Positions 8,500-16,847 of a DNA stretch of 64,000 bases are shown in pieces (the stretch's first letter is position 1; every line of letters begins with the position of its first letter). The translations under genes and the position numbers were made by a program. The stretch comes from CAVSWT01 sp963775245 (GTDB taxonomy: Bacteria; Bacteroidota; Ignavibacteria; Ignavibacteriales; Ignavibacteriaceae), in assembly GCA_963775245.1 (NCBI GenBank), contig CAVZID010000022.1, positions 186,001 to 250,000 on the forward strand. The letters run 5' to 3'. The notes below the pieces were generated by a model, which saw only the letters and a program-made list of their open reading frames with translations, was not told the origin of the DNA and did not search any database.

Positions 8500-8787
8500 T
8501 AAAGAAAAATTTTAATTTTATTGGGGTTGAGTATATGGGATGCTAAGATAAAAAAAATGTTTAATAAAAATAGCTTAATATTTTATGGATATGAATTTTT
8601 CTATTAAAAATAATTTTAAGCGTGAGTGGTGGGTTCAGAGGATTTTTAGATTGCAAAAGAACAATTTGCAAAATGAAAAAAGTCTGTAAAATAAATTGCT
8701 TTAAACATATTTTCTTCTTTTAATTATTTGAAATTATTTATATAGTAAATATGTTTATAAAATTACAGAAGCAATAAGTTAAATCAA
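8500..8787. other. Intergenic, no gene seen
   Basis: AT-rich upstream region of the receptor operon, holding its promoter somewhere. No Fur-like or other clear operator was recognised. Confidence 0.4.
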
Positions 8788-8932
8788 TAACCCTCTCCAA
8801 CCTCTCCCTTGCAAAGTGAGAGGCTTATAGAAAGTAAAACAAATGCATTGATATTCTGTCAGAAAGAAAAATATAAAGTTAACTACTTAAATAAACCCGT
8901 CCCTTTCCAAGGGAAGGGTATGGGAAGGGTTC
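8788..8932. repeat. Inverted pair of palindromic CCTCTCC-type elements
   Basis: Copy 1 (8788-8823) has CCTCTC and GAGAGG arms. Copy 2 (8895-8932) is in opposite orientation, with CCCTT and AAGGG arms. Reverse-complementing copy 2 shows the same order of blocks (AACCC, a C/T-rich run, a small hairpin) as copy 1. A third, closer-to-perfect copy lies inside the GH9 gene at 14348-14379. The family looks like a mobile palindromic repeat of about 35 bases. Confidence 0.6.
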
Positions 8933-8977
8933 TGATGTGTGCTTAATAACTTTTACCACCAAAGTTTCCTGTGAACC

Positions 8978-8991
8978 TATTAGCGCTAATA
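8978..8991. promoter_or_regulatory. Perfect 14-base palindrome with CG centre
   Basis: TATTAGCGCTAATA, a perfect inverted repeat centred about 130 bases upstream of the secreted protein gene at 9116. Size and CG centre match LacI-family operators. Confidence 0.4.
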
Positions 8992-9115
8992 ATATTTTTT
9001 ACTCATTAAAAAAAATAATTTGAAGTTTTATAGAATTACTTTATCTTTAAATACTTTCTCGCTTTGCTCATAATATAAACTCAATCCATTTTAAATCATA
9101 TTGATAGGGATAGAA

Positions 9116-10033
9116 ATGAAAACTTGCATCAACACAATTCTATTTATAATCGCAATAACTTCATCCATATTAGCGCAGAATTACCCTTCCGCTATTGATT
9201 ATGCTGCATTGATGAATATGAGGTTTTATGAACAAAGCGGCGGCTTTATGATAGAGACATTACCTATGATTTTCCCTCCTAAAAATTATTCTAAACTTGA
9301 ATTTGAAATTTCCGATGCTTCCGGCAAAATTTTATACAATAGTGGATTGAGAATTCAAAAATGGGATAACATAAAAATATTTGATGGTGTAATTGCAAAT
9401 GGGCCGGGAATTGTTCACTTAAAACAAGCAGGTGATTTTGTCATCAGCATTAATATTAATGGAAAAGCAGTTACCAGGCTTCCATTTAAAATGACAATTG
9501 AAAAAAGCAACGACCCTTATAATCCATCGACAAATTATTACCGCGAAGGTCCATGGAAAAATTTAGGATATTTTTCTTTTGATCCTGATAAACCGGATTA
9601 CATTTTAAATTTTAATTGGTGGACTTGCTTAAGAGAACTCCCGGCAAACAATAAACAAGCGAAAATCACAGTTCACATTTTGAAAGGTAATACTGAGGTT
9701 GCACAAAGCCAGAGTACAGTTATTGCAAGCAATAAAAATTGGCAGCCGTTGTATGCAAGCCTGGTTGTCCCCAATAAAAATGGTACAAATTGGTTTACAT
9801 TTAACTCATTAACAAAAGAGGATGGGAATTATTCTGTTGTGTTAAAAGCTGATGACAAGCCATTTAAAACCTTTACATTTTCAGTTTCAGGGGGAAAAGT
9901 AAAAGAGTTAAAACAAAATAATATTGATTATAATCCGCACGAAGATTTTATAACCCCGAGAATTTTAGATAGGTCATCCGGAAGTAATTCTTCCTATAAG
10001 ATTTTACAAGCTTGCTGGGTTGAAGCGAAATAA
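9116..10033 (+). CDS. Secreted protein of unknown function
   Basis: A 305-residue protein with a clear signal peptide (MKTCINTILFIIAITSSILAQ). The start is the ATG at 9116, behind GGGATAG; an in-frame TTG fifteen bases earlier has no such signal. The body looks all-beta, with two domains: about 25-150, and about 165-270, where the aromatic-rich LNFNWWTCLRELP begins the second. The tail is Ser/Asn-rich. I do not recognise a family. It stands alone on the plus strand between the receptor operon and the DUF1841 gene, with a candidate operator upstream. There is no type IX tail, so it is probably periplasmic or on the outer membrane's inner face. Confidence 0.75.
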   Translation: MKTCINTILFIIAITSSILAQNYPSAIDYAALMNMRFYEQSGGFMIETLPMIFPPKNYSKLEFEISDASGKILYNSGLRIQKWDNIKIFDGVIANGPGIVHLKQAGDFVISININGKAVTRLPFKMTIEKSNDPYNPSTNYYREGPWKNLGYFSFDPDKPDYILNFNWWTCLRELPANNKQAKITVHILKGNTEVAQSQSTVIASNKNWQPLYASLVVPNKNGTNWFTFNSLTKEDGNYSVVLKADDKPFKTFTFSVSGGKVKELKQNNIDYNPHEDFITPRILDRSSGSNSSYKILQACWVEAK

Positions 10034-10182
10034 TATAATTTATCGTTTCATATAAGTTTAAAATGTTAATCAATTATTATTACGATAAAAATTATTTATA
10101 ATTACAAGTACACTGAACTTTGTGAGCTTATTTATTTTCGAAGAAAGAAGTAAAAAATCCGGGCATGAAAAATCAACTATTT

Positions 10183-10614
10183 TTATTTTAGATTTTTCAA
10201 TTTTCGTGAATAACTTTTAACGTTAAATGATTTACCAAGATTCATTACACCCCAATATTCTTCCAGCAGTATCGAGCCCATCCTGTGAATTACTTCTATA
10301 TGATTATATCCTCTTGCAACCAATTTATTGTAAGTGAATTTAGCTTGCGGCGGATCGTTGGCATTTATTTGATTCATAATAATAATATCAAATGTAATAT
10401 GTAAAAACGGATTTACATCATTTTCGGGATCAAATTCGCGGTCGAAGTTGGTCGAATTCCAATCATCATAATATTCCGGGTGCAAATCCATTAATTCTGC
10501 GGTTACTTTATCTTCACCTTCAAGCATTTCACCGGCTTTGTAGCTTTGCCAAATTGCATGCAAATGTTCACGACTAAATGATTCCAATTCTTTAAGTTCT
10601 TCATTAAGCTCCAT
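10183..10614 (-). CDS. DUF1841 family protein
   Basis: A 143-residue cytoplasmic protein with no signal peptide. It matches the DUF1841 pattern: an N-terminal Trp-x-x-(Tyr/Lys) region (HAIWQSYKAGEML), HPEYYDDW, then DVNPFLHITFDIIIMNQI, PPQAKFTYNKLV and a C-terminal HRMGSILLEEYWG. The family is common in proteobacteria and other groups and has no known function. The ATG has a GGTGGAT-like leader. It is transcribed convergently with the secreted protein gene at 9116. Confidence 0.75.
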   Translation of the reverse strand: MELNEELKELESFSREHLHAIWQSYKAGEMLEGEDKVTAELMDLHPEYYDDWNSTNFDREFDPENDVNPFLHITFDIIIMNQINANDPPQAKFTYNKLVARGYNHIEVIHRMGSILLEEYWGVMNLGKSFNVKSYSRKLKNLK

Positions 10615-10722
10615 ATATCCACCTAAATAATATTTTCTGAATTTTTATTTAAGCTTTACATTTATTATAATCAATTAATTTAAATCAATATTTTAAGGAG
10701 ATTACAAACTCTAATTATTTTT

Positions 10723-11556
10723 TCACAAAACAGTACAACCGTTTATATCCCAGCCTCCATATTCACTTCTATTAAGCTCAAATTGTAAATTTAAAACAGT
10801 GTGGTTACCTATTTTTTTATTCTTGCCCACGGATTTATTTTTAATTATGATATTCAATTCAGCTTTTCCATTTGATTCGTCTATTAATTCAATCTTTTTA
10901 AAATCTATTTTCTTTTCAGAATCTCTTTTGAGATTTTTAAAAAGCTTAATCAATTCTTTAATAAACATCGTTTGTGTCATTTTAATTCCATTATACTCAA
11001 GATTATCTTTCCCCATATAAGTTTTAATATGATCCATCGATTTACTTGGTAAAAATGTAATTAGATAATCAATGGATTGTTTTATATCAAGCTTATCGTT
11101 CGGGTGAAATTCCTCATAAATATAATTTGTTGTCATACCTTCAACTTGAAAGAAATCCGATTCATGCTGGGGGAGCTCAACAGTTAGAAAGTTATAAAAT
11201 TCTTCGTCGGAAACATCATTCTCTTCAAGGACATCAATATTAATATCATGATCTGCATATATTGCAAGCACTTCAGCAATTTCAGTCTCTAATTCATCAT
11301 TTTTCAATTTGTCTATTTTCTCAAATTTAGGGAACCCAAGCATCTCAATTAATTTTTTACTTTCAGCAATTTCAAAGGCATCTTCAAATGCCTTTACGTT
11401 TGATAAGAATTGATTAATTATTTCAGGTTCAGCTTCACTGTTAGTCCCTGAATATTTCATTCCATATTTATTTTCTAATTCCTTCTTTTTCTTTTTATTG
11501 TCTTCATTGAAGAAAAAGTTTTTTGCATCTTCTGAATAATCTTTCTTTTTAGTCAT
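10723..11556 (-). CDS. Hypothetical charged protein
   Basis: A cytoplasmic protein of 277 residues, rich in Lys, Glu and Asp, without a signal peptide or membrane segment. The ATG at 11556 is preferred because AGGAAG lies five bases before it; an in-frame ATG twelve bases upstream would place that Shine-Dalgarno inside the gene. The N-terminus is basic and likely helical (KKKDYSEDAKNFFFNED). The C-terminal 80 residues look beta-rich and end NGCTVL. The middle contains HPNDKLDIKQSIDYLITFLP. No family recognised. Confidence 0.7.
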   Translation of the reverse strand: MTKKKDYSEDAKNFFFNEDNKKKKKELENKYGMKYSGTNSEAEPEIINQFLSNVKAFEDAFEIAESKKLIEMLGFPKFEKIDKLKNDELETEIAEVLAIYADHDINIDVLEENDVSDEEFYNFLTVELPQHESDFFQVEGMTTNYIYEEFHPNDKLDIKQSIDYLITFLPSKSMDHIKTYMGKDNLEYNGIKMTQTMFIKELIKLFKNLKRDSEKKIDFKKIELIDESNGKAELNIIIKNKSVGKNKKIGNHTVLNLQFELNRSEYGGWDINGCTVL

Positions 11557-11717
11557 GGTCTTCCTCATTAGTTCAATTTATTTTTCATTTATAAAAAACA
11601 CTAGCAAAAAATGCATTAGTTAAAAATATTTTTGTTATAATTTATAAATATATTTTATTGCCGGGTTAATGCTGCATCAATAGAAATTTAAAACTTCACC
11701 TAACTTTTTAATTAACA

Positions 11718-11749
11718 CTGCCTGCCATAAAATAGCTCATGACAGGCAG
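11718..11749. repeat. Intergenic palindromic element, CTGCCTG stem
   Basis: Arms CTGCCTG (11718-11724) and CAGGCAG (11743-11749) enclose an 18-base loop, between the charged-protein gene and spoVG. It is G+C-rich against an AT-rich background and has no T-run behind it on either strand, so a dispersed repeat is more likely than a simple terminator. Confidence 0.5.
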
Positions 11750-11817
11750 GAGAACAAAAGAAATGTTTGTTGAAATATCATGCTCATATGGATAGTTCAG
11801 CACAACATATTTTACAT

Positions 11818-12063
11818 TTATGAATTATATTCTTCCAAAGCCACAATTTGTAATTTATCTTTCATTGTCTTAGGTAGTATTACAGTTTCATAATACTTAC
11901 CATCTTTGCCTTTCTCATCTGGAGAAGAAACAAAAAGACCATTAACCCCATTTACTATACGAAAACCTTTTATTATAATTTCATCATCAGTTTGAATGTC
12001 AAAGAAAGCCAATGTCTTTCCACCCCCTTCATTTTGTAATTTATTCATTCTTACAATTTTCAT
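11818..12063 (-). CDS. spoVG: SpoVG family nucleic-acid-binding regulator
   Basis: An 81-residue cytoplasmic protein of the SpoVG family, small DNA/RNA-binding regulators known from Bacillus, Staphylococcus and Borrelia and found widely. Matching features are the start MKIVRMN, the central GFRIVNGVNGLFVSSPDEK (the family's V-x-x-G-x-N/K-G-L-F-V-x-x-P signature) and YYETVILP. The ATG at 12063 follows GGAGG at the correct distance; a start four codons upstream would put that Shine-Dalgarno inside the gene. Target genes are unknown. Confidence 0.88.
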   Translation of the reverse strand: MKIVRMNKLQNEGGGKTLAFFDIQTDDEIIIKGFRIVNGVNGLFVSSPDEKGKDGKYYETVILPKTMKDKLQIVALEEYNS

Positions 12064-12091
12064 TTTAACCTCCATGTTTTTTTATTTAATA

Positions 12092-12110
12092 CTAACCTAT
12101 CCCCGGTTAG
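12092..12110. promoter_or_regulatory. Inverted repeat upstream of spoVG
   Basis: CTAACC and GGTTAG arms around a 7-base loop, about 30 bases upstream of the spoVG start. The core ATCCCCGGTTA also occurs at 33572-33582 in another intergenic space. It may be a 5' leader hairpin or operator; evidence is weak. Confidence 0.3.
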
Positions 12111-12522
12111 ATAATTTGTAAAATATATTAAAGCATTAATGAATAATTTATAATTGACTTAACTGCATTTAAATGACTAATAGAATAAATAAAAGTATTT
12201 TCTGAAAAGTAAACTGCATTATTAAAATTTATGAACCATTCAGGTAAGACATAAAAAATATATATTTGAAAAAGCCCCAACTATTCCCCAAAAATATTTT
12301 AAAAATCAGACAATTCCCTATTAAGAGCAGGTAATTTGTTTTTAAGATATAAGTAGAATGGAAGAAATTGTAAATTAAAATTTAAACATTTTGAAACAAT
12401 GAATCCTAATCTTCAAATACTGCATATGATCTTATAACAATTTCTTAATTTTTAATTAACAATAATTTAATCCATCTATATTTTTATTTTCATAAAATTA
12501 TGACCGTACAAAAAGAGAATTT
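12111..12522. other. Divergent intergenic region, no gene seen
   Basis: AT-rich spacer between spoVG and the SMR exporter gene. It should hold both promoters. I looked for a guanidine riboswitch (ykkC, mini-ykkC ACGR hairpins) ahead of the exporter and found none. No open frame of interest. Confidence 0.5.
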
Positions 12523-12852
12523 ATGAATTGGTTATACTTAGTTCTTGCCGGCATAATGGAAATCGGTTGGGTCATCAGCTTAAAGTACACTGAAGGCTTT
12601 ACTAAATTTATCCCGATTATTTTTTATGCTTTATTTGGATTCTTGAGTGCTTTCTTTTTTTCAAGCTCGTTAAAAACACTTCCGATGGGAATAGCATACT
12701 CAATTTGGGTAGGAATTGCAGTAATCGGTATTTCGATTGCGGAATATATTTTGTTTCAAAAAGCTTTCAATATTATCAAAGTATTCTACATGTTGATGAT
12801 AATTGCCGGGATCATCGGGTTAAAATTATCGTCATCAAATGTTCATCACTGA
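12523..12852 (+). CDS. sugE: SMR-family exporter, SugE/Gdx type
   Basis: A 109-residue, four-helix inner-membrane exporter of the small multidrug resistance family. The essential Glu is Glu13 in MNWLYLVLAGIMEIGWVISL. The LKYTEGFTKFIP, LKTLPMGIAYSIWVGI and terminal IIAGIIGLKL segments match SugE/Gdx proteins (guanidinium/H+ exchange) better than EmrE/QacE. Such proteins work as antiparallel dimers. The gene is single on the plus strand, about 120 bases ahead of uxuA. Whether it exports guanidinium or quaternary ammonium compounds is inferred from resemblance only. Confidence 0.88.
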   Translation: MNWLYLVLAGIMEIGWVISLKYTEGFTKFIPIIFYALFGFLSAFFFSSSLKTLPMGIAYSIWVGIAVIGISIAEYILFQKAFNIIKVFYMLMIIAGIIGLKLSSSNVHH

Positions 12853-12972
12853 AAAATATATACGTCATTTCTATTGCATTTAAAACTTAGAATTTCAAAT
12901 CAATTTAAAATCCTGGAAGATTAGTTATATTTGTATTCAAATTACAATAACATCATAAATAAAACTGAAATT

Positions 12973-14160
12973 ATGTTAGAATATACCTGGCGGTGGTTTG
13001 GGCCAAATGATCCAATAACACTTAAAGAAATAAAACCTACAGGCGCTACTGGAATAGTAACAGCTCTTCACCAAATTCCAATCGGCGAAACATGGACTGA
13101 AGATGAAATTTTAAAGCGAAAATATATAATTGAAGCTGAGAGTTTCACATGGTCTGTTGCGGAAAGTATTTGCGTCCATGAAGACATAAAAAAAAGAAGC
13201 GGAAGTTATAAAAAATATATAGAGAACTATAAAGAATCTATTCGCAATTTAGGTAAGTGCGGAATTGATACTGTATGTTATAATTTCATGCCTGTGTTGG
13301 ATTGGTCTAGAACAAATCTTCAACATGATTTTGGTGACGGATCTATAACAACCAGGTTTGAATATCATGTAATGGCTGCATTCGATCTTTTTATTTTAAA
13401 TAGAGATAATTCAGAGGATGAATATTCTAAAGAAATTATAAATAAAGCTAAAAATTATTTTGAAAGTTTAAATAAAGATCAAGTTCAAGAACTAAAAGAA
13501 ACAATTTTATATGGATTACCTGGTTCATTAGAAGCATATTCACTTGATGATTTTAAATCAGCATTAAAAAATTATAAAGAAATTGGTGATGATGCTCTTC
13601 GAGAAAATCTTTATCAATTTATAAAAGAGATTGCACCCGCTGCAGAAGAATCTGGAGTTAGACTTGGAATTCATCCTGATGATCCTCCAATGCCTTTACT
13701 TGGACTTCCAAGAATTGTAAGCACTAAAAATGATCTTTTAAATATTTTAAATGCTTATGATTCTCCTTCAAATGGTATTACACTGTGCACTGGTTCACTT
13801 GGCGCGGGATATAAAAACGATCTTGTTGATATAACCAAAAATGTTGCTGGAAAAATTAATTTTATTCATCTTAGAAATGTTAAAAGAAATGCTGACGGCG
13901 ATTTCATGGAAGACAATCATCTTGAAGGCGACGTTGACATGTATGGCGTTATGAAAGTATTAGTTGAAGAACAAAATAGAAGAATTGCAAACGGAAATAA
14001 AAATTCACGTATGCCAATGCGCCCTGATCACGGAAGATTAATGCTTGATGATAAACCTAAAAAAAATATATATCCTGGCTATTCTTTATATGGAAGAATG
14101 AGAGCTTTAGCTGAACTTCGCGGATTGGAAATTGGAATCCGGCAATCACTCGGAAATTAA
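12973..14160 (+). CDS. uxuA: Mannonate dehydratase
   Basis: D-mannonate dehydratase, which turns D-mannonate into 2-keto-3-deoxygluconate in the glucuronate branch of hexuronate catabolism. Cytoplasmic, 395 residues, against 394 in E. coli UxuA. The ATG at 12973 gives the family start MLEYTWRWFGPNDPITL; an upstream in-frame TTG would add 14 unrelated residues. Visible metal and substrate motifs are GIHPDDPP, TLCTGSLGAG, NFIHLRNVKR and MPMRPDHGRLM. The gene ends four bases from the convergent GH9 gene. GH115 and GH67 alpha-glucuronidases in the following cluster release (4-O-methyl)glucuronate, so this is the likely intracellular use of that side chain. Confidence 0.95.
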   Translation: MLEYTWRWFGPNDPITLKEIKPTGATGIVTALHQIPIGETWTEDEILKRKYIIEAESFTWSVAESICVHEDIKKRSGSYKKYIENYKESIRNLGKCGIDTVCYNFMPVLDWSRTNLQHDFGDGSITTRFEYHVMAAFDLFILNRDNSEDEYSKEIINKAKNYFESLNKDQVQELKETILYGLPGSLEAYSLDDFKSALKNYKEIGDDALRENLYQFIKEIAPAAEESGVRLGIHPDDPPMPLLGLPRIVSTKNDLLNILNAYDSPSNGITLCTGSLGAGYKNDLVDITKNVAGKINFIHLRNVKRNADGDFMEDNHLEGDVDMYGVMKVLVEEQNRRIANGNKNSRMPMRPDHGRLMLDDKPKKNIYPGYSLYGRMRALAELRGLEIGIRQSLGN

Positions 14161-14164
14161 ATAA

Positions 14165-16177
14165 CTACTTTAATAAAACTAATTTCTTTGTTTGAGAAAA
14201 ACTGCCTAACTTAAGTTGATAAAAATATATACCGCTGACAAAATTACTTCCATTAAACTGGGCTTCATAAGTTCCTGGCTGCTGTTCTTTATTAACAAGA
14301 GTCGCTATTTCATTTCCAAGTATATCATAAATTTTGAGTTGCACTAAAGCCTCCCCTTTGGGGAGGTTTGGAGGGGCCTGGATTTCATACTTAATTTTAG
14401 TTGTCGGATTAAATGGATTGGGATAATTTTGATATAGTCTAAACATATTTGGACTTTGTCTCGGCTTTTCATTGTTTCCTGTCAGCTTTCCTTCATAATT
14501 AAAATATCCCATAACAAAAACCAATGGGGCATTCCAATTAATTGCAATCTCGTTTGATGCATAGCTTTCTTGATTATCAATATAACATAATGCCGGCGGA
14601 GTATTGATTGTGTAATGACTTTTTAAAACATCATCATTAAGATATTGATTTGGCCCGCCTGCCATCAACCCAGGAACAGGCTCAACAATTCCATCTGATG
14701 CAGATGGGCGATGATGGGGATGCATTACTCTTCTGGTTCCCAATCCAGTAACAAAACAAATATTATTACCGTTAACACCTAAAATATAATCTAATTGTTC
14801 AAGTGCAGTTGTATAATATGATTTATTATTTGACTGCTGATATCCGAATAAAAGTATAATAGCGTTATTTAAATCACCCGAATTACTCCCCCAGTTATAA
14901 TCTCCCGGTTTTAAAATAGTTTTAAGTCCTGATTGTAAAGATGCATTATATAAACTTTCACAATAAGACAACAATGAATTATTTATATCCGATTTAATTG
15001 ATGAACTGCTGCTTGATTGGTTAGAATTTAAATAATCAAGTAATCCTAAAGTCTTGACATTGCCCCAATACATTGAAGAAACTAATGCACTGTTTTTATA
15101 ATTACTAGAAAAATAATTATTGTAAGTTGCGTTTCCTGTTGTATTAAAAAGTTCGCATGCAGCCCACAATCTTTCATCACTATCATTTCCATCATAATAT
15201 TCGCCAGTAACTGTTCCGGTTGGATTTTTAAATCCGCCTGAAGGCTGAATAAACGGATTATCCTGCAAATATTCAAAAGCTTTTTTTGAAGCATTAAGAC
15301 ACCGTTCTGAAAAACTTGAATCGAATGGTTGATAAATTCGGGCAGCCATTGCTAATACTGCTGCAAAATCTCCAGTTGCTGTAGTTGATATCTGATAAAT
15401 ATATCTTTTCCCGGTATCTTTATTAGGCATAATAAAACCAGAAAAGTTTTCCCTTGTAACTTTAAAGTATACCCCCCCGCTGCTATCCTGCATAGTTAAA
15501 AACCAATCTAATTCATATTTTACTTCATCTAATAAATCCGGTATCGAATTGCTACTTTCAGGAATATTCAAATCATCTGCATTAAATCTTTCCGGAAACT
15601 GTTCATAAGCCATTAACAAGGTTCCGACGGTTATTCCTGCATTCACTATATATTTACCATAATCCCCGGCATCATGCCAGCCCCCGGTTGTAACTTTTGT
15701 TCCTGTCTTCCCTGTAGTTGAATGAAAGTACCCATCTGCTGTATGGCAAATATTATGTTTGTAAACTCCGGCATACTGTTGAAGCAAAGCAGTCCCGCAT
15801 CTCTGGTAATAAAATGCTTTCTGAACCATTTTATATCCGGCATTAAATACACTATCAGAAATTAAAAATGTAAAAGAAGAATCCCCTAAATCGGTTTTGA
15901 TATAATATTTTCCGCTGATGGTAAAATCAGAAAAATCTCCAATATAAATTGTTAATCCGGTTGCGGAATCTTTGGAAGAAGAAAGTGATAATGAACCCCG
16001 GTAAAATATATTTCCAGAGTTTTTTTCAGCTACAAAAAAACTATCGGCTTGTTCTGTGACATAAACAAATTTCGGTGAATTATTATAGTACCCTAATTGA
16101 TTTACTAATACATTTGCATCAATAAAATTACTTGTAATAATTAAAATCAAAATTGATAATTGTATTTTTAATTTCAT
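14165..16177 (-). CDS. Secreted GH9 endoglucanase with type IX sorting domain
   Basis: Family 9 endo-beta-1,4-glucanase, 670 residues, likely cutting cellulose, mixed-linkage glucan or the xyloglucan backbone. Order: signal peptide (about 1-21), CelD-type Ig-like N-domain beginning VLVNQLGYYNNSPK (about 23-110), (alpha/alpha)6 barrel with the catalytic Asp pair in GGWHDAGDYGKY (Asp169, Asp172), VMHPHHRPS, and the acid in NEIAINWNAPLV. The last 85 or so residues are a type IX sorting domain starting LYQNYPNPFNP and ending KKLVLLK, so it is exported across the outer membrane. Within that domain the residues APPNLPKGEA derive from an inserted palindromic repeat (see 14348-14379). It is the first gene at the 3' end of the 50-kb minus-strand run. 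Confidence 0.93.
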   Translation of the reverse strand: MKLKIQLSILILIITSNFIDANVLVNQLGYYNNSPKFVYVTEQADSFFVAEKNSGNIFYRGSLSLSSSKDSATGLTIYIGDFSDFTISGKYYIKTDLGDSSFTFLISDSVFNAGYKMVQKAFYYQRCGTALLQQYAGVYKHNICHTADGYFHSTTGKTGTKVTTGGWHDAGDYGKYIVNAGITVGTLLMAYEQFPERFNADDLNIPESSNSIPDLLDEVKYELDWFLTMQDSSGGVYFKVTRENFSGFIMPNKDTGKRYIYQISTTATGDFAAVLAMAARIYQPFDSSFSERCLNASKKAFEYLQDNPFIQPSGGFKNPTGTVTGEYYDGNDSDERLWAACELFNTTGNATYNNYFSSNYKNSALVSSMYWGNVKTLGLLDYLNSNQSSSSSSIKSDINNSLLSYCESLYNASLQSGLKTILKPGDYNWGSNSGDLNNAIILLFGYQQSNNKSYYTTALEQLDYILGVNGNNICFVTGLGTRRVMHPHHRPSASDGIVEPVPGLMAGGPNQYLNDDVLKSHYTINTPPALCYIDNQESYASNEIAINWNAPLVFVMGYFNYEGKLTGNNEKPRQSPNMFRLYQNYPNPFNPTTKIKYEIQAPPNLPKGEALVQLKIYDILGNEIATLVNKEQQPGTYEAQFNGSNFVSGIYFYQLKLGSFSQTKKLVLLK
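14348..14379 (-). repeat. Palindromic repeat inserted in frame inside the GH9 gene
   Basis: CCTCCCC (14350-14356) and GGGGAGG (14360-14366) form a perfect 7-base stem with a 3-base loop, followed by TTTGGAGGGGCCT. It is the same block order as the two intergenic copies at 8788-8932. In the coding frame it reads APPNLPKGEA, between KIKYEIQ and LVQLKIYDILG, where related sorting domains have only a few residues. Confidence 0.75.
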
Positions 16178-16239
16178 TTGAATTCTCTGTTAAATAAAAA
16201 ATTAATTCAACAAAATCATTTCTCTCTTAATTACAAAAT

Positions 16240-16760
16240 TACAGATTTAAATTATATGTTTCTAATCGGATTTAATTGCATCAGAATTGGATTTAATCTG
16301 ACTTTACTTTTAGTAGGCGTTCGAACTCCCTTATGAATTATTTCAACTCCTCTTAGCTGCTCATCATTAAAAAATTCATAATAATTACTGAAGACAAATA
16401 TATTAAGTCCTATTGTTTCAAAGTTTGTTGAATCATTTAATTTAGAAGAAGTGATTTTCTTTATCTAAAACTTCTTCGTTAAAAAAAATGCAAATTGTAC
16501 TAGGAATTTTTCTAATTCCCTTAAATTAATTTTGAATTTTGATTTGTCCCAAGAATAACAGTTCCATCGGATGATTTACTTCAGAATATCTTTCAATTGA
16601 CTTTCTTAACAATCTTTCCAAATCATTTTTTAATTCCTTACTGGCAATTTTGGAAGTTGCAAATGTATCATTGCAAATTATTCCACTGATATTATTTTTA
16701 TAGTCATTTAAGATTTGAGTGTCGGTTATTAAATCATACCGAAGTCAAAGCATGTATTCA
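16240..16760 (-). pseudogene. Decayed remnants of an unrecognised gene
   Basis: The 670-base space between the GH9 and esterase genes is not empty. Read on the minus strand, 16745-16527 gives a stretch including NNISGIICNDTFATSKIAS and RLLRKSIERYSEVNHPMELL before a stop. Then 16460-16240 in another frame gives FVFSNYYEFFNDEQLRGVEI and KGVRTPTKSKVRLNPILMQ. Neither has a start, and they are interrupted by stops, as expected of a gene in decay. The first piece faintly recalls the ligand-binding half of LacI-type regulators, but not enough to name it. Confidence 0.4.
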
Positions 16761-16847
16761 TCTTAAGCGCGAATAAATGCCATTGAAAAAATTATAAATA
16801 AGAATAATAAATGTGGTATTTACATGTTACTCTTTTAATTTTTAAAA

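Noticed and set aside
12111..12522. Guanidine riboswitch ahead of the SugE/Gdx-type exporter
   Set aside because: No paired hairpins with ACGR loops and no ykkC-like core could be found in the leader.
12931..12972. Longer UxuA N-terminus from an upstream TTG
   Set aside because: The extra 14 residues are unlike the family, whose proteins begin just before TWRWFGPNDP.
16310..16335. tRNA T-loop-like GTTCGAAC
   Set aside because: No flanking stem pairs, no anticodon arm or acceptor stem; it lies in a decayed coding stretch.
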